Assembly (NCBI RefSeq): GCF_026420145.1
Contig: NZ_JAPMLV010000001.1
Span: forward strand, 1,116,001-1,180,000
Reading direction: 5' to 3'
DNA: 64,000 nucleotides
Origin: Enterobacter pseudoroggenkampii
GTDB taxonomy: Bacteria; Pseudomonadota; Gammaproteobacteria; Enterobacterales; Enterobacteriaceae
Below the pieces are notes generated by a model, which was not told where the DNA came from, did no database searches, and saw nothing but the letters and a program-made list of their open reading frames with translations. This document shows positions 9,617 to 20,025 of this stretch, piece by piece. Position 1 is the stretch's first letter. Each line of letters starts with the position of its first letter. The translations under genes and the position numbers were made by a program.

Positions 9617-10222
9617 TTAGCTAAGACCTTCCGCTTTCAGCGCCGCAGCCACCGCAGGACGCTCTGCCACGCGTTTCATATACGCTGCAATATGGTCTAA
9701 CCCTTCCAGGTTAAGCTTAACCGCGCGCGCCCAGCGCAGCACGGTGAACAGGTATGCGTCGGCAATCGTGAAGCGCGGACCCGCAATCCACTGATCGTCT
9801 TTCAGCGATGCGTTAACGTACTGCAGCTTTTTCTCAAGAAGGGCGCGCAGGGTCGGTTTGAACTCCTCTGGCGTATCCGGGCGGAACAGAGGGGTAAAGC
9901 CTTTGTGCAGCTCGGTGGCAATGTAGTTCAGCCATTCCAGCGTCTTATAACGCGAAATGGTACTGACCGGCGCCAGCAGATGGCGATCGGGTACGCTATC
10001 GGCCAGGAACTGCATAATCGCCACGCCTTCAGTCAGCAGAGTACCGTCGTCCAGCAAGAGCGCCGGAACTTGTCCTTTCGGGTTGATGGCAAGAAAATCA
10101 TCGCCGTTTTCCAGACGTTTTTTCATCAGGTCAACGCCATCCAGCGTGAAATCTTTGCCGCTCTCGCGCAGGGTGATATGGGAAGCAAGAGAGCACGCAC
10201 CCGGTTTGTAGAACAGTTTCAT
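9617..10222 (-). CDS. gstA: Glutathione S-transferase (beta class)
   Basis: 201 residues, the E. coli length. The N-terminal thioredoxin-like domain begins [16 protein letters not shown] with the beta-class catalytic Cys10, and [14 protein letters not shown] binds glutathione. The C-terminal helical domain has [12 protein letters not shown] with the conserved His, and [13 protein letters not shown]. It conjugates glutathione to electrophiles in the cytosol. It faces pdxY across a BIME. Confidence 0.95.
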   Translation of the reverse strand: MKLFYKPGACSLASHITLRESGKDFTLDGVDLMKKRLENGDDFLAINPKGQVPALLLDDGTLLTEGVAIMQFLADSVPDRHLLAPVSTISRYKTLEWLNYIATELHKGFTPLFRPDTPEEFKPTLRALLEKKLQYVNASLKDDQWIAGPRFTIADAYLFTVLRWARAVKLNLEGLDHIAAYMKRVAERPAVAAALKAEGLS

Positions 10223-10272
10223 CGGTAACTCCTTTTTGCTGAGGTTTCAGCTATGTTAGTGCGCAAACGGAT

Positions 10273-10301
10273 AAAAAAAAAGCCGCTAATGCATTAGCGG
10301 C
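10273..10301 (-). terminator. Rho-independent terminator of dtpA
   Basis: Perfect palindrome GCCGCTAATGCATTAGCGGC (10282-10301), followed on the minus strand by nine T. It lies 26 bases after the dtpA stop. Confidence 0.88.
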
Positions 10302-10327
10302 TTCTGGTCAGTCGTTTCTCACGGAAA

Positions 10328-11836
10328 TCACGCGGTAGCGGTGTTTGTCGCTTTAGCGGTCTTGTCGTCGTCCTGAGTCATACGGTTCAGTTTCGGCGCG
10401 GTCAGCAGCATCAGAGCGGCAATTACCGCAGTCGCGATACCAATCTGCATGAACACGGTACCGTAGACGTTCAGGGAAAGCAGTGGATCGGTTACATTTT
10501 CCGGAACAGCCATCAGGTTAGCAATCTTACCCGCGATGATTGCCGCACCGGCAGTGGTCAGGAACCAGCTACCCATGATGAAGCCCATCAGACGCTGAGG
10601 AACCAGCTGCGCAACCATGGCCAGTCCCAGGCCGGAGATCATCAGCTCGCCGATAGACTGCAGCGCGTAGCTCAGGATCAGCCAGTTAACGGAAACGATA
10701 CCTGCGTCGGACGCAAATTTGGTACCCAGTGGCAGTACCAGGAAGGCACCAGAACACAGCACCATACCCAGCGCAAACTTGTGTGGCATCGGCAGACGGT
10801 CACCCATCTTGTTATAGATAGCGGCCAGAATTGGGGAACCAATCATGATCCAGAACGGGTTCAGTGCCTGGAACTGCTCAGGTTCAAACGCGATACCCAG
10901 AATGGAGTGCTCTACGTTACGGATGGCGAAGAAGTTCAGTGAAGTTGGCATCTGGCTGTACAGCACGAAGAAGATAATCGCTTCCAGCATCAGAATGAAC
11001 GCCACAATCATCTTGCGACGGGCCGCACCCTGCATGGCGAATGCTTCTTTTGCAAAGATGACCACGATACCCAGCGCAACCACGCCCAGAACGGCACGTG
11101 CGATACCCTGGTTGTGCAGCAGCCAGGTGGCGATGGCCGCGAGGACAACAACGCCCACGATGGTGGCCAGCAGTTTGCCCATATGCACAGGCTCGAAGTC
11201 AGGTTTTGAACCGTAATCTTTAACCCAGCTGCGGCAGAACAGGAAGTTCACCACGGTGATCAACATACCCACGAAGCTCAGTGCAAATGCCACGCTCCAG
11301 CCGAATTTCGCCGCGAGCCATGGGGTTGCCAGCATAGAGAAGAACGAACCGATGTTGATGGACATGTAGTACATGGTAAATGCACCGTCCAGGCGCGGAT
11401 CGTCTTTGTTGTAGCAGGTCGAAAGCAGAGAGGACGGGTTCGCTTTGAACAGACCATTACCAACGGCAATCGTCGCCATACCCATATACACGACAGCGGC
11501 ATCATGCCCTGACCATGCCACCAGACCATAGCCAATCGCCAGGACAATGGCGCCCAGCATGATGACGCGTTTAGTCCCGAGGACTTTATCGCCCAGCCAG
11601 CCGCCAATCGCGACCAGACCGTACACCAGAGCACTGAAGGAAGAGAACAGCGTGATGGAATCGGCTTCGGACATACCCAGCTGTTTTACCAGGTAAACCG
11701 CCATGATCCCTTGCAGGCCGTAATAACCAAAACGCTCCCATAACTCGATAGAGAAGATGAGATAGAACGCTTTAGGTTGTTTAAAAGCGTTAAGACTCAC
11801 GCTTTCATCTGTTGGTTTATTGTTTGCAGTAGACAC
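10328..11836 (-). CDS. dtpA: Dipeptide/tripeptide permease A (POT family)
   Basis: 502 residues (E. coli about 500) with about 14 hydrophobic segments. The first helix carries the ExxERFxYY proton-coupling motif ([15 protein letters not shown]) and the PTR2 signature appears as [13 protein letters not shown]. It imports di- and tripeptides with protons across the inner membrane. In E. coli it is controlled by OmpR; I cannot identify an OmpR site here. It is transcribed toward gstA. Confidence 0.96.
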   Translation of the reverse strand: MSTANNKPTDESVSLNAFKQPKAFYLIFSIELWERFGYYGLQGIMAVYLVKQLGMSEADSITLFSSFSALVYGLVAIGGWLGDKVLGTKRVIMLGAIVLAIGYGLVAWSGHDAAVVYMGMATIAVGNGLFKANPSSLLSTCYNKDDPRLDGAFTMYYMSINIGSFFSMLATPWLAAKFGWSVAFALSFVGMLITVVNFLFCRSWVKDYGSKPDFEPVHMGKLLATIVGVVVLAAIATWLLHNQGIARAVLGVVALGIVVIFAKEAFAMQGAARRKMIVAFILMLEAIIFFVLYSQMPTSLNFFAIRNVEHSILGIAFEPEQFQALNPFWIMIGSPILAAIYNKMGDRLPMPHKFALGMVLCSGAFLVLPLGTKFASDAGIVSVNWLILSYALQSIGELMISGLGLAMVAQLVPQRLMGFIMGSWFLTTAGAAIIAGKIANLMAVPENVTDPLLSLNVYGTVFMQIGIATAVIAALMLLTAPKLNRMTQDDDKTAKATNTATA

Positions 11837-12257
11837 ATATACCTCTTTTTTTACATCCCATATTAATGGGGGTGTTCATAGCGTGATGGCCGTAGTCCAT
11901 ACGCCTTATAGTTATATTGGGAGGAGAAACGGCGGGTAATGTTCACTATCCTGCCCCGTCTGGCAATACGTTTGTAATAATCTGTTACATATATCTGGAG
12001 TGGTATAATCGTCGGTTCATGCAAATGTTATTCAGCGTTAAATTTCATACGATGAGTAAAGGTAGTTTTTTCGACTGGTAATGACTCGTCCGGATCGGCT
12101 TTTGGCGATATGTTCTGCTATTTGTCGCTTTACGCAGTGATATAGCCCATATTCTGAAAAATAGCTGGTCTTATCTTCGGTGATGGGAGGTGAGTATCTT
12201 GTCAGACAAAGGGTTTAGGCCGATTTTGACAACAAAAATTCAACATGAAGTTATCAG

Positions 12258-12273
12258 GGTGATCGCGATCACA
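12258..12273 (+). promoter_or_regulatory. CRP-like palindrome in the dtpA-nth gap
   Basis: The 591-base gap between the start of dtpA and the end of nth (11837-12427) holds no convincing gene. It does contain GGTGATCGCGATCACA, a near-perfect match to the CRP consensus TGTGA-N6-TCACA. The site is about 420 bases upstream of dtpA, farther than a typical CRP activator site. It may be fortuitous or serve an unrecognised transcript. Confidence 0.4.
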
Positions 12274-12427
12274 GATGTATAGAAATTTTTGGCCATGAAA
12301 AAAGTATTAACCTGTTTGAGCGTTAAACAACCGAACAAGTGATAGGTCAGAGTAAGCGAAAGACGGACAAGTAACGGCCAAAAGAAGAGCATTCGATAGC
12401 CCTTCCTTTAATATGGTATTGGGGCGA

Positions 12428-13063
12428 TCAGGGATACACTTTTTCTTTGTATTCGCAGAGATCTTCGATAATGCAGGAGCCGCAGCGAGGCTTGCGGGCA
12501 ATACAGGTATAACGGCCGTGCAGAATCAGCCAGTGATGGCAATCCACCTTAAATTCTGCCGGAACCACTTTCAGCAGCTTCTCTTCGACCTGCTCGACGT
12601 TTTTCCCGGGCGCGAAGTTGGTCCGGTTAGACACGCGAAATATATGCGTATCCACGGCGATAGTGGGCCAGCCAAACGCAGTGTTAAGCACCACGTTTGC
12701 GGTCTTACGCCCCACGCCCGGTAAGGCTTCCAGCGCAGCGCGGTCCTCCGGCACTTCGCCTCCGTGCTGTTCCAGCAGGATCCGGCAGGTCTTGATGACG
12801 TTCTCGGCTTTGCTGTTAAACAGGCCGATGGTTTTGATATACGACTTCACGCCTTCCACGCCCAACTCCAGCATGGCCTTCGGCGTATTGGCGACCGGAT
12901 AGAGCAGGGCAGTGGCTTTATTGACGCTCACGTCGGTCGCCTGTGCAGAAAGCAACACCGCGATCAGCAGCTCAAACGGGGAGGTAAAATTCAGCTCCGT
13001 CGTCGGGTGCGGGTTCTCGTCCCGCAGACGGGTCAGGATCGCAATGCGCTTTTCTTTATTCAT
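12428..13063 (-). CDS. nth: Endonuclease III
   Basis: 211 residues, the family length. The helix-hairpin-helix [13 protein letters not shown] carries the catalytic Lys (E. coli K120) and VDTHIFRV the catalytic Asp (D138). The C-terminal [4Fe-4S] ligands follow C-x6-C-x2-C-x5-C ([17 protein letters not shown]). It is a DNA glycosylase/AP lyase that removes oxidised pyrimidines. Its start overlaps the rsxE stop, so it is the last gene of the rsx operon. Confidence 0.97.
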   Translation of the reverse strand: MNKEKRIAILTRLRDENPHPTTELNFTSPFELLIAVLLSAQATDVSVNKATALLYPVANTPKAMLELGVEGVKSYIKTIGLFNSKAENVIKTCRILLEQHGGEVPEDRAALEALPGVGRKTANVVLNTAFGWPTIAVDTHIFRVSNRTNFAPGKNVEQVEEKLLKVVPAEFKVDCHHWLILHGRYTCIARKPRCGSCIIEDLCEYKEKVYP

Positions 13064-13746
13064 GAAGCCTTCTCGGGTGTCCCTTCCAGAACGCTACGCT
13101 CAGCCGCGCGGCGCTTACGTTTTTCATCAATCAGGTATTTTATCGCCAGCATCATGCCAAGGCCAATAAATGCGCCAGGCGGCAGCATCGCCAGCAGGAA
13201 TGGCGTATCGGTGTGGAACACTTCAACGCGCAGCGCTTTGGCCCAGCCGCCGAGCAGCGCATCTGCGCCGTCAAACAGCGTACCGTTACCGAGGATCTCG
13301 CGCAGCGAGCCCAGCACGAACATGGCGCATGTGGCACCCATGCCAATGGAAAACCCATCCAGCGCCGACATGGCGGGGCTGTTTTTCACCGCGAAGGCTT
13401 CCGCGCGCCCGACAACGATACAGTTAGTGACGATAAGGGGAATAAAGATCCCGAGCGACTGGTACAGGCCAAACGCATAGGCGTTAATCAGCATCTGAAC
13501 GATACTGACCACCGACGCAATGATCATGACGTAAATCGGAATACGAATTTCCGACGGCGTCCAGCGGCGCAGGGCAGAGATGGAGAGGTTGGTCAGGGTC
13601 AATACCAGCGTGGTTGCCAGACCCAGACCGAGCGCGTTGGTGGCGGTGGACGTTACCGCCAGCAGTGGGCACATGCCCAGAAGCTGTACCAGCGCGGAGT
13701 TGTTCTTCCACAACCCCTGGACAATAACCTCTTTAACCTGGCTCAT
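13060..13746 (-). CDS. rsxE: RsxE, electron-transport complex membrane subunit
   Basis: 228 residues with about six hydrophobic helices (for example [22 protein letters not shown] early, then [24 protein letters not shown]). It belongs to the RnfE/NqrD family. It lies between rsxG (two-base gap) and nth (overlap). It is part of the inner-membrane Rsx complex, which reduces the SoxR [2Fe-2S] cluster and so keeps the SoxRS response off. The C-terminus is Arg/Lys-rich and cytoplasmic. Confidence 0.95.
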   Translation of the reverse strand: MSQVKEVIVQGLWKNNSALVQLLGMCPLLAVTSTATNALGLGLATTLVLTLTNLSISALRRWTPSEIRIPIYVMIIASVVSIVQMLINAYAFGLYQSLGIFIPLIVTNCIVVGRAEAFAVKNSPAMSALDGFSIGMGATCAMFVLGSLREILGNGTLFDGADALLGGWAKALRVEVFHTDTPFLLAMLPPGAFIGLGMMLAIKYLIDEKRKRRAAERSVLEGTPEKAS

Positions 13747-13748
13747 GA

Positions 13749-14369
13749 TTACTCCTCACAGGCCGGAAGATTGTTGATTTGCGCGGGCAGCGTTTCAGCA
13801 TACAGCCCGGCTCGTTTTACGGCATTCACCACCGCACGTGGGGTGATGGTCGCCCCGGTGAACTGGTCGAATTCGCCGCCATCTTTCTTCACTGCAAACG
13901 CGGTGTCACCTTCGCCATGGATCACTTTACCGGCAAAGTGCAAAATCCAGTCGCTCAGGCGGGTTTCAATTTTATCGCCAAGACCCGGCGTTTCATGGTG
14001 TTCCGTCACGCGGGTGCCCAGTATGGTGCCGGAGAAATCGCTGCCCACAAGCAGCTGAATGGCGCCGGAATAGCCGTCAGGCGCCGTCGCTTCCATCACT
14101 GCGCCGACCGGTTTATCCCCTTTGCGGGCGATAAAGAGGCGGTGTGGGCCTTTCCCAAGCTGCGGCGCGTCTACCACAAAGCAGCTTTTTTGCAGGTCAT
14201 TATCGTAGAAATCGGACGGGATCACCTGATCGAACAGCGCCTTTTGCTGCTTCGAGGCCTGTTCTTCGATTGTCGTTTTGGTCAGCGCATTAACCAGTGC
14301 CGTCAGCCCCGTCAGGACCGCGGCGAAGACAGCCAGCGTGACGCCGTGTTTCTGCATCGTTTTTAACAT
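13749..14369 (-). CDS. rsxG: RsxG, FMN-carrying electron-transport subunit
   Basis: 206 residues from MLKTMQKHG at 14369, equal to E. coli RsxG. The longer open frame lacks family similarity upstream of this Met. One N-terminal membrane helix is followed by a periplasmic FMN domain. The flavinylation motif S/T-G-A-T is seen as [12 protein letters not shown], with the last Thr bearing covalent FMN in homologues. It is a subunit of the Rsx complex that reduces SoxR. Confidence 0.94.
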   Translation of the reverse strand: MLKTMQKHGVTLAVFAAVLTGLTALVNALTKTTIEEQASKQQKALFDQVIPSDFYDNDLQKSCFVVDAPQLGKGPHRLFIARKGDKPVGAVMEATAPDGYSGAIQLLVGSDFSGTILGTRVTEHHETPGLGDKIETRLSDWILHFAGKVIHGEGDTAFAVKKDGGEFDQFTGATITPRAVVNAVKRAGLYAETLPAQINNLPACEE

Positions 14370-14379
14370 GGCGAAACCC

Positions 14380-15432
14380 TTAACGATGACCGTACACGCG
14401 TGGACGCGTGTAATAGTCGATGAGCGGAACGGTAATGTTGGCGAGCAGGACGGCAAAAGCCACGCCGTCCGGGTAGCCGCCGAAGCTGCGAATGAGCCAG
14501 ACCAGCAGGCCTGCCAGCGCGCCGAAGATCAGGCGTCCGCGGTTAGTCGTTGAGGCCGTTACCGGATCCGTCAGGATAAAGAAGGCACCCAGCATGGTCG
14601 CGCCGGAGAGCAGGTGCATCTGCGGGCTGGCCAGTGATTCAGGAGAGAAGACCCAGCCCAGCGTGGCGCAAACCGCCAGCGTCACGAGGAAGCTGACCGG
14701 AATATGCCAGCGAATGGCTTTCTGCTGCAGCAGGAACAGGCCGCCCAGCAGATACGCCAGGTTGACCCACTGCCAGCCTGCACCCGCCAGCATGCCGCTG
14801 TAGATCGCGGACTTCATGATCTGCTCAACGCTGTGCCCGGCATGCAGGGATGTTTTAAAGGTATCGAGCGGCGTCGCCTGGCTGATACCGTCCACGCCCA
14901 TGCGCAGCGCGTTCATATCCGCACCGAGCGCCGTATGGCCGGTAAAGATCACGTGCAGGGCATCCATAAAGCCCGGAACCGTGGCCGCAATCTCATGCGG
15001 AGGCAGCCAGCTGGTCATCTGTACCGGGAAGGAGATCAGCAGCACCACGTAGCCAATCATCGCCGGGTTGAACGGGTTATGGCCGAGCCCGCCGTACAGC
15101 TGTTTGGCAATGATCACCGCAAACACGGTACCCAGGACCACCATCCACCATGGGGCGAACGGTGGGATACTGATGGCCAGCAGCAGGCCGGTCAACAGCG
15201 CGGAGTTATCGGCAAGAATGCGGGAGACAGCCGCCTTGCGCAGCTTAAGCACAAGCGCTTCCGCCGCTAAGGCGCTGGCACAGCCCAGGATTATCTGGAA
15301 CAGGGTTCCCCAGCCGAAAAACCAGCACTGAACGGCAATGCCCGGCAGCGCCGCCAGGCAGACCAGCATCATGATGCGCGATGTCTGGCGCTGATTGTGG
15401 GTGTAAGGGGAGCTTGCGATTCTGAAAACCAT
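14380..15432 (-). CDS. rsxD: RsxD, membrane FMN subunit of the Rsx complex
   Basis: 350 residues (E. coli 352) with about ten hydrophobic helices. The motif [20 protein letters not shown] contains the SGAT flavinylation site of the RnfD/NqrB family, and [12 protein letters not shown] and RLIFGALAG are also family features. It follows rsxC without a gap (rsxC stop at 15433) and precedes rsxG by 10 bases. Confidence 0.95.
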   Translation of the reverse strand: MVFRIASSPYTHNQRQTSRIMMLVCLAALPGIAVQCWFFGWGTLFQIILGCASALAAEALVLKLRKAAVSRILADNSALLTGLLLAISIPPFAPWWMVVLGTVFAVIIAKQLYGGLGHNPFNPAMIGYVVLLISFPVQMTSWLPPHEIAATVPGFMDALHVIFTGHTALGADMNALRMGVDGISQATPLDTFKTSLHAGHSVEQIMKSAIYSGMLAGAGWQWVNLAYLLGGLFLLQQKAIRWHIPVSFLVTLAVCATLGWVFSPESLASPQMHLLSGATMLGAFFILTDPVTASTTNRGRLIFGALAGLLVWLIRSFGGYPDGVAFAVLLANITVPLIDYYTRPRVYGHR

Positions 15433-17454
15433 TTAATCCTCGTTAACTGCTTGCTGTGCGGCTTTCTTCGCCTGAACGCGCGCAATGGCGGCGGCGACGG
15501 CGGCCTTGCGCGGGTCATCGTTGGCGGCCTGCGGTTGCTCATCCTGCTGCGCCGCTTTACGGGCTTTAGCGCGGGCAATCGCCGCTTCGACGGCGGCTTT
15601 ACGCGGGTCGACCGGCGCTTCGGGTTCTGCGGTTTGTGTCTGCTGCGCCGCTTTGCGCGCTTTAGCACGGGCAATCGCCGCTTCGACGGCCGCTTTGCGA
15701 GGGTCGACGGCTTCCTGCTCGACCACCACATTCTGCTCACCGGCTTTGCGGGCTTTAGCGCGGGCTATTGCCGCTTCAACGGCGGCTTTACGCGGGTCGA
15801 TCTCCGCCTCTGCCTGGACCGTTTGCGCTTTTTCAGCCTGACGGGCGCGCGCTGCGGCCTTACGTGCTTCACGCGCGGCAATCGCTTCGCTGTTGTCCGG
15901 CTTCTCGCCGGCCGGGATCACCACAGGCTGCGCTGCAGTGGCTTTTTTCTCGCGAACGCGCGCCAGTGCGGCGTTAATCGCATCCTGATCTTTCTCGGCA
16001 GGCTGAACGGCGGCCTGCTTATGGCGCTCCTGACGGGCGATTTTTTCGCGTTCCAGTCGCGCCTGGCGCGCTTCGAAGCGCGCTTTGGCTTCTGCCGCGC
16101 GTTTTTCTTCCATGGAGATGGCATAAATTTCAGCCTTCTCCTGGCGGAAATACTGCACCAGAGGAATATTGCTAGGGCATACCCAGGCGCAGGCACCGCA
16201 TTCAATGCAGTCGGCAAGGTTATGGGCTTTCGCCTTGTCGTGCAGCTGGCCTTTGCTGTACCAGTACAGCTGCTGCGGCAGCAGATCCGCCGGGCAGGCG
16301 TCGGCACAGGCGCTGCAGCGGATGCAGCCTTTCTCTTCCTGCTCCTCGCCCATTTCGGTCGGAGAAGGCGCGAGCAGGCAGTTGGTAATTTTCACTACCG
16401 GCACGTCCAGCCACGGCAGGGTAAAGCCCATCAGCGGGCCGCCCATGATCACCATCTGGTCGCTGCCCGGGCAAAACTCAGCCTGTTCCAGCAGATGACG
16501 CACCGGCGTACCCAGACGCGCCCAGACGTTGCCCGGACGAGAAATTGATTCCCCTGTCAGCGTCACCACACGCTCGGTTAACGGTTCGCCGTCAATCACC
16601 GCGCGCTTCACGGCATACGCGGTGCCGACGTTTTGCATCAGCACGCCGATATCCGAAGAGCGTCCGCCATGCGGGACCTGCTTGCCGGTGAGAATTTGCG
16701 TCAGCTGTTTTGCGCCGCCGGAAGGGTACTTGGTCGGGATAACGCGCAGGCTAATATCATGACTGCCCGCCAGCACGGCGCGCAGCATTGAAATAGCCTG
16801 CGGTTTATTGTCTTCGATACCGATCAGCACTTCCCGCGGCTGCAGAATGTGCGCGAGGATGCGGATGCCTTCCACCACCTGGGCGGCGCAGTCCTGCATC
16901 AGACGATCGTCGGCGGTGATATACGGCTCGCACTCGGCGGCGTTAATAATCAACGTCTGAATGTTATCGCCACCGCCGCGGAGTTTGACACCGGTCGGGA
17001 AGCCTGCACCACCCAGACCAGCAACGCCGAACTGATGAATGCGCTCGATAAGCGCTTCGCGACTGCGGGCGCGGTAATCGCTCCAGCCGTCACGGTCAAT
17101 CCAGCGGTCTTCGCCGTCGGCTTCAATCATCACGCTCAGCTCTGAGAGCGCGGACGGATGGGCCACCGTATGGGGCGCGATGGCGACCACCTTACCGGAG
17201 GTGGGGGCGTGCACCGGCAGCATACGTCCGCGACCAAAGGTCAGCGGCTGACCGCGAAGGACGGTATCACCTTCTTTCACGCACAGCTCACCCTCCGCGC
17301 CGATGTGCTGCTTGAGCGGCATAACGAAACGGGTCGCCAGCGGAATTTGACGCAGCGGCGTGCCGTTAGACTGGGTTTTCATCTCCGGTGGATGAATACC
17401 GCCGTCAAAGTCCCAAATCTTCTCTTTTCTGAAAGCAGAAAATAATTTAAGCAT
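15433..17454 (-). CDS. rsxC: RsxC, NADH/FMN and Fe-S subunit of the Rsx complex
   Basis: 673 residues from [10 protein letters not shown] at 17454. This start lies inside the last codons of rsxB and matches E. coli. The NQR-type FMN/NADH part has [13 protein letters not shown] near residue 140. Two [4Fe-4S] ferredoxin motifs follow ([12 protein letters not shown] and [12 protein letters not shown], about residues 370-420). An Ala/Lys/Arg-rich coiled tail then ends in four 31-32-residue repeats starting [19 protein letters not shown] (about residues 552-673). The shorter total length than E. coli (740) is due to repeat number. It passes electrons from NADH into the membrane complex. Confidence 0.95.
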   Translation of the reverse strand: MLKLFSAFRKEKIWDFDGGIHPPEMKTQSNGTPLRQIPLATRFVMPLKQHIGAEGELCVKEGDTVLRGQPLTFGRGRMLPVHAPTSGKVVAIAPHTVAHPSALSELSVMIEADGEDRWIDRDGWSDYRARSREALIERIHQFGVAGLGGAGFPTGVKLRGGGDNIQTLIINAAECEPYITADDRLMQDCAAQVVEGIRILAHILQPREVLIGIEDNKPQAISMLRAVLAGSHDISLRVIPTKYPSGGAKQLTQILTGKQVPHGGRSSDIGVLMQNVGTAYAVKRAVIDGEPLTERVVTLTGESISRPGNVWARLGTPVRHLLEQAEFCPGSDQMVIMGGPLMGFTLPWLDVPVVKITNCLLAPSPTEMGEEQEEKGCIRCSACADACPADLLPQQLYWYSKGQLHDKAKAHNLADCIECGACAWVCPSNIPLVQYFRQEKAEIYAISMEEKRAAEAKARFEARQARLEREKIARQERHKQAAVQPAEKDQDAINAALARVREKKATAAQPVVIPAGEKPDNSEAIAAREARKAAARARQAEKAQTVQAEAEIDPRKAAVEAAIARAKARKAGEQNVVVEQEAVDPRKAAVEAAIARAKARKAAQQTQTAEPEAPVDPRKAAVEAAIARAKARKAAQQDEQPQAANDDPRKAAVAAAIARVQAKKAAQQAVNED
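15490..15798 (-). repeat. Tandem repeats encoding the RsxC tail
   Basis: Four in-frame copies with periods of 93, 96 and 93 bases; the GGGTC landmark is at 15512, 15605, 15701 and 15794. Each encodes [19 protein letters not shown] followed by a variable Gln/Glu-rich linker; the last copy is degenerate. This is a protein-coding repeat and a likely site of copy-number change. Confidence 0.9.
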
Positions 17455-18025
17455 GTTGTTCCACAGGAATATTGCGAACCGGAATGGCTTGAAGATCCCA
17501 CTTCCAGCTTTCGGTAGTCGTTTCAACCGGGCGCAGCTCGATACATTGCGTCGGGCAGGGTGCTACGCAGAGGTTACAGCCGGTGCACAGGTCCGCCACC
17601 ACGGTGTGCATGGCGCGGGTTGCGCCCACAATGGCGTCAACCGGGCAGGCCTGAATACATTTGGTGCAGCCGATACAGTTGGCTTCGTCGATCACGGCCA
17701 GCGCGCGGACCGGCTCCTGTACGTCCGCATCGCCATCAACAGGCTGCGGGTCAACGTTAAGTAGGGCCGCAATTTTCAACATCACCGCTTCGCCACCGGG
17801 CGCACAGCGGTTAATTTTTTCACCCTGAATCCCTACCGCTTCGGCATAGGGGCGGCAGCCGGGATAGCCACACTGTCCGCACTGGCTTTGTGGCAGAAGC
17901 TCATCAATTTTTTCTACAACGGGATCGTCCTCTACCGCGAAACGGCGGGAGGCGTAGCCCAGGATAAGGCCAAACACCAACCCCAGAACGCTGATAGAGG
18001 CGATGGCAATCCAGATAGCATTCAT
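17447..18025 (-). CDS. rsxB: RsxB, ferredoxin-type Fe-S subunit
   Basis: 192 residues, the E. coli length. An N-terminal membrane anchor ([20 protein letters not shown]) is followed by a DUF/4Fe-4S domain [14 protein letters not shown] and two ferredoxin clusters [12 protein letters not shown] and [12 protein letters not shown]. It overlaps rsxC by eight bases and abuts rsxA (TAATG). It relays electrons within the Rsx complex. Confidence 0.96.
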   Translation of the reverse strand: MNAIWIAIASISVLGLVFGLILGYASRRFAVEDDPVVEKIDELLPQSQCGQCGYPGCRPYAEAVGIQGEKINRCAPGGEAVMLKIAALLNVDPQPVDGDADVQEPVRALAVIDEANCIGCTKCIQACPVDAIVGATRAMHTVVADLCTGCNLCVAPCPTQCIELRPVETTTESWKWDLQAIPVRNIPVEQHA

Positions 18026-18606
18026 TACAACTTCACCAGACCACTAAAGCCCATAAAGGCCAGAGACATTAAACCTGCGGTCACCAGCGCAATCGCGTTA
18101 CCGCGGAAGGGCGCAGGGATATCCGCTGCTGCCAGGCGCTCGCGAATGGAGGCGAACAGCACCATCACCAGAGAGAAACCGACTGCCGCAGAGAGACCAT
18201 ACAGCGCCGACTGCATAAAGTTATGGCCAAGGTTGATGTTCAGCAGTGCTACGCCGAGAACCGCACAGTTGGTGGTGATCAGCGGCAGGAAGATACCCAG
18301 CAGGCGATAAAGCGCCGGGCTGGTTTTACGCACCACCATTTCGGTAAATTGCACCACCACCGCGATAACCAGAATAAAGGCCAGCGTACGAAGATAGGTT
18401 AATCCCAGCGGGATGAGGATCCAGGTATCGATCCACCACGCGCAGATGGACGCCAGCGTCATCACGAAGGTCGTCGCCAGCCCCATGCCCATTGCCGTTT
18501 CCAGCTTTTTTGAAACGCCCATAAACGGACACAGGCCAAGGAACTTCACCAGAACGAAGTTGTTAACCAGCACGGTGCCGACAAAGAGCAGTAAGTAATC
18601 GGTCAT
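18025..18606 (-). CDS. rsxA: RsxA, membrane subunit of the Rsx complex
   Basis: 193 residues, the E. coli length, with about six helices including [17 protein letters not shown] and [14 protein letters not shown], typical of RnfA/NqrE. It is the first gene of the operon rsxABCDGE-nth; all six rsx genes overlap or are within 10 bases of one another. The promoter should lie in 18607-18680, but no clear boxes are seen. Confidence 0.96.
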   Translation of the reverse strand: MTDYLLLFVGTVLVNNFVLVKFLGLCPFMGVSKKLETAMGMGLATTFVMTLASICAWWIDTWILIPLGLTYLRTLAFILVIAVVVQFTEMVVRKTSPALYRLLGIFLPLITTNCAVLGVALLNINLGHNFMQSALYGLSAAVGFSLVMVLFASIRERLAAADIPAPFRGNAIALVTAGLMSLAFMGFSGLVKL

Positions 18607-18682
18607 TATTTAGCCTGAAATAAAAAAGCCGCCTATTATCGGACAAACCGACGCAGGCGACAACAGGTTATCTGTAGGGTTA

Positions 18683-19123
18683 TTACGGGTTCACGAAGGT
18701 GTTTTTCACCCGCGTCGAACGTTTGAAATAGGGCACCAGCAGCGCCGCAGCCAGCAACGGGAATAGCAGCTGACGAACGGCCAGCGCGTCTGATACGGGC
18801 GAAAAGGCAAACGCTTTCACTGCCAGCAGGACCGAAATCAGCAGCCAGATAATGTAGTGCTTAGGCACACTCTTGCGGCGCTTAAAGAAGGCGATGGTCA
18901 GCCACAGCGTGTAGTACCACATTCCAATCGCGAAAACGAACGACACAAACCACAAAGCAATATTCAGCACGCTTTGCGACATCAGGGTCTGGATGGCGTG
19001 AGGGGTAATCAGTGCGGTGGTATACAGCAGCAGCGCAAGCGATGCGCTTAATAAGGCAACCAGCAGCCATGCCAGTGGGGCGATTAACCAGCCTCCAATG
19101 CGTTCTCCAGGCGTTGCGGTCAT
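18683..19123 (-). CDS. ydgK: YdgK, DUF2569 inner-membrane protein
   Basis: 146 residues from MTATPGERIGGWL at 19123; the frame is open four codons further (MGEF). The start RIGGWLIAPLAWLLVALLSA and the motif RKSVPKHYIIWLLISVLLAVKAF match E. coli YdgK (136 residues). Four hydrophobic segments indicate an integral membrane protein. Function unknown. It is upstream of rsxA in the same direction, as in K-12. Confidence 0.9.
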   Translation of the reverse strand: MTATPGERIGGWLIAPLAWLLVALLSASLALLLYTTALITPHAIQTLMSQSVLNIALWFVSFVFAIGMWYYTLWLTIAFFKRRKSVPKHYIIWLLISVLLAVKAFAFSPVSDALAVRQLLFPLLAAALLVPYFKRSTRVKNTFVNP

Positions 19124-19209
19124 GAACTCTCCCATAATCTGCGCGAAATGTTGTACAGCCAGTTTGCAGGGCGGTGAGTATATAACATTTCGCGCGGATG
19201 GCTACTTTC

Positions 19210-19425
19210 TTATAAAACGTAACGCCATACAGACTTAGGCACTTCACCGACGTTGAACAAACGACCACCGGAAACCAGCTCCGCGCGGCGATGGTCTGCG
19301 GCGCGATACATATTAATGATGTCCTGATTATCCGACAGGGTGTAGTTCAGATGGTCAAACAGTTTTTCCAGGCTCTCAAGCGAATTGATCTTGCGAAATT
19401 TTAATAAATAGTCCTGAACTGTCAT
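19210..19425 (-). CDS. cnu: Cnu (YdgT), Hha/YmoA-family H-NS partner
   Basis: 71 residues, the exact E. coli length, beginning [26 protein letters not shown]. It is the small helical fold of Hha/YmoA. It binds H-NS/StpA and the cnb site at oriC, modulating gene silencing. It lies upstream of ydgK in the same orientation. The 231-base gap before blr (19426-19656) shows no other gene. Confidence 0.95.
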   Translation of the reverse strand: MTVQDYLLKFRKINSLESLEKLFDHLNYTLSDNQDIINMYRAADHRRAELVSGGRLFNVGEVPKSVWRYVL

Positions 19426-19656
19426 ATTAATAAGTTTCCATATAAAAGTGAGTAATACCAGTTAAGGTAATTCGGTCGAATAATAAACGGATTAATAAAG
19501 ACGTAAACAGCCCACTCAGGTAACGCGACGAAATTAGGAGTTTTCTTTGCTGAAATTCAGGCATCAGACGATGCCTGGAAGAGAAGGTTAACCGTGTTCA
19601 CCAGGGCTGGCAATACGAAACTGACATATTATGTCACTCTTTATTGCAGTAACCGG

Positions 19657-19794
19657 TTATTTAGGTTGGGCGATGGTGACAGGCTCCGGCGGCTGGTAGT
19701 TATCGATATGGCTGGCGACGCCCAGCAAAATGACCGAAACTCCAAGGACAATCCATCCCGCTAATTCAATGATTCGATTAATAATTGACGTCAT
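19657..19794 (-). CDS. blr: Blr, small inner-membrane divisome-associated protein
   Basis: 45 residues: MTSIINRIIELAG, then WIVLGVSVILLGVASHIDNY and QPPEP. One transmembrane helix (about residues 14-31) is followed by the conserved HIDNYQPPE motif of E. coli Blr (41 residues, also called DrpB-like in literature on division). In K-12 the start is ATG just before NRLIEL. Here that codon is ATT, and the only ATG is four codons upstream at 19794, giving a slightly longer N-terminus. It lies between cnu and ydgJ as in K-12. The 231 bases from its start to ydgJ hold no other gene. Confidence 0.85.
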   Translation of the reverse strand: MTSIINRIIELAGWIVLGVSVILLGVASHIDNYQPPEPVTIAQPK

Positions 19795-20025
19795 AATGCG
19801 TAATTGTACTTTATCCATAAAGACAGGGCGCAAATGTTACAGTGACGTCTCCCTGACGGCAAGCGCTTTGGGAACGGTTCCCTTAAACAAAATCAGTAGG
19901 TTAATACTATGTAACAAAAACAACCCGTACAACCTGCTATTTTAAGTCATAGTGCACATTATTAATCTGTGCTCATGCCAGGTTAGCCAGTGTGAAATAA
20001 GAATGTCATAAAAGAGGATGGCACT

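Noticed and set aside
12004..12009. TATAAT on the plus strand in the dtpA-nth gap as a promoter
   Set aside because: No matching -35 at 16-18 bases and no gene downstream in that direction.
12295..12342. 15-codon ORF MKKVLTCLSVKQPNK after the CRP-like site
   Set aside because: No Shine-Dalgarno sequence and no recognised family; too short to support.
15480..15810. Regular repeats that could suggest a CRISPR array
   Set aside because: Periods are multiples of three, spacers are not unique, and the repeats encode the known RsxC tail.
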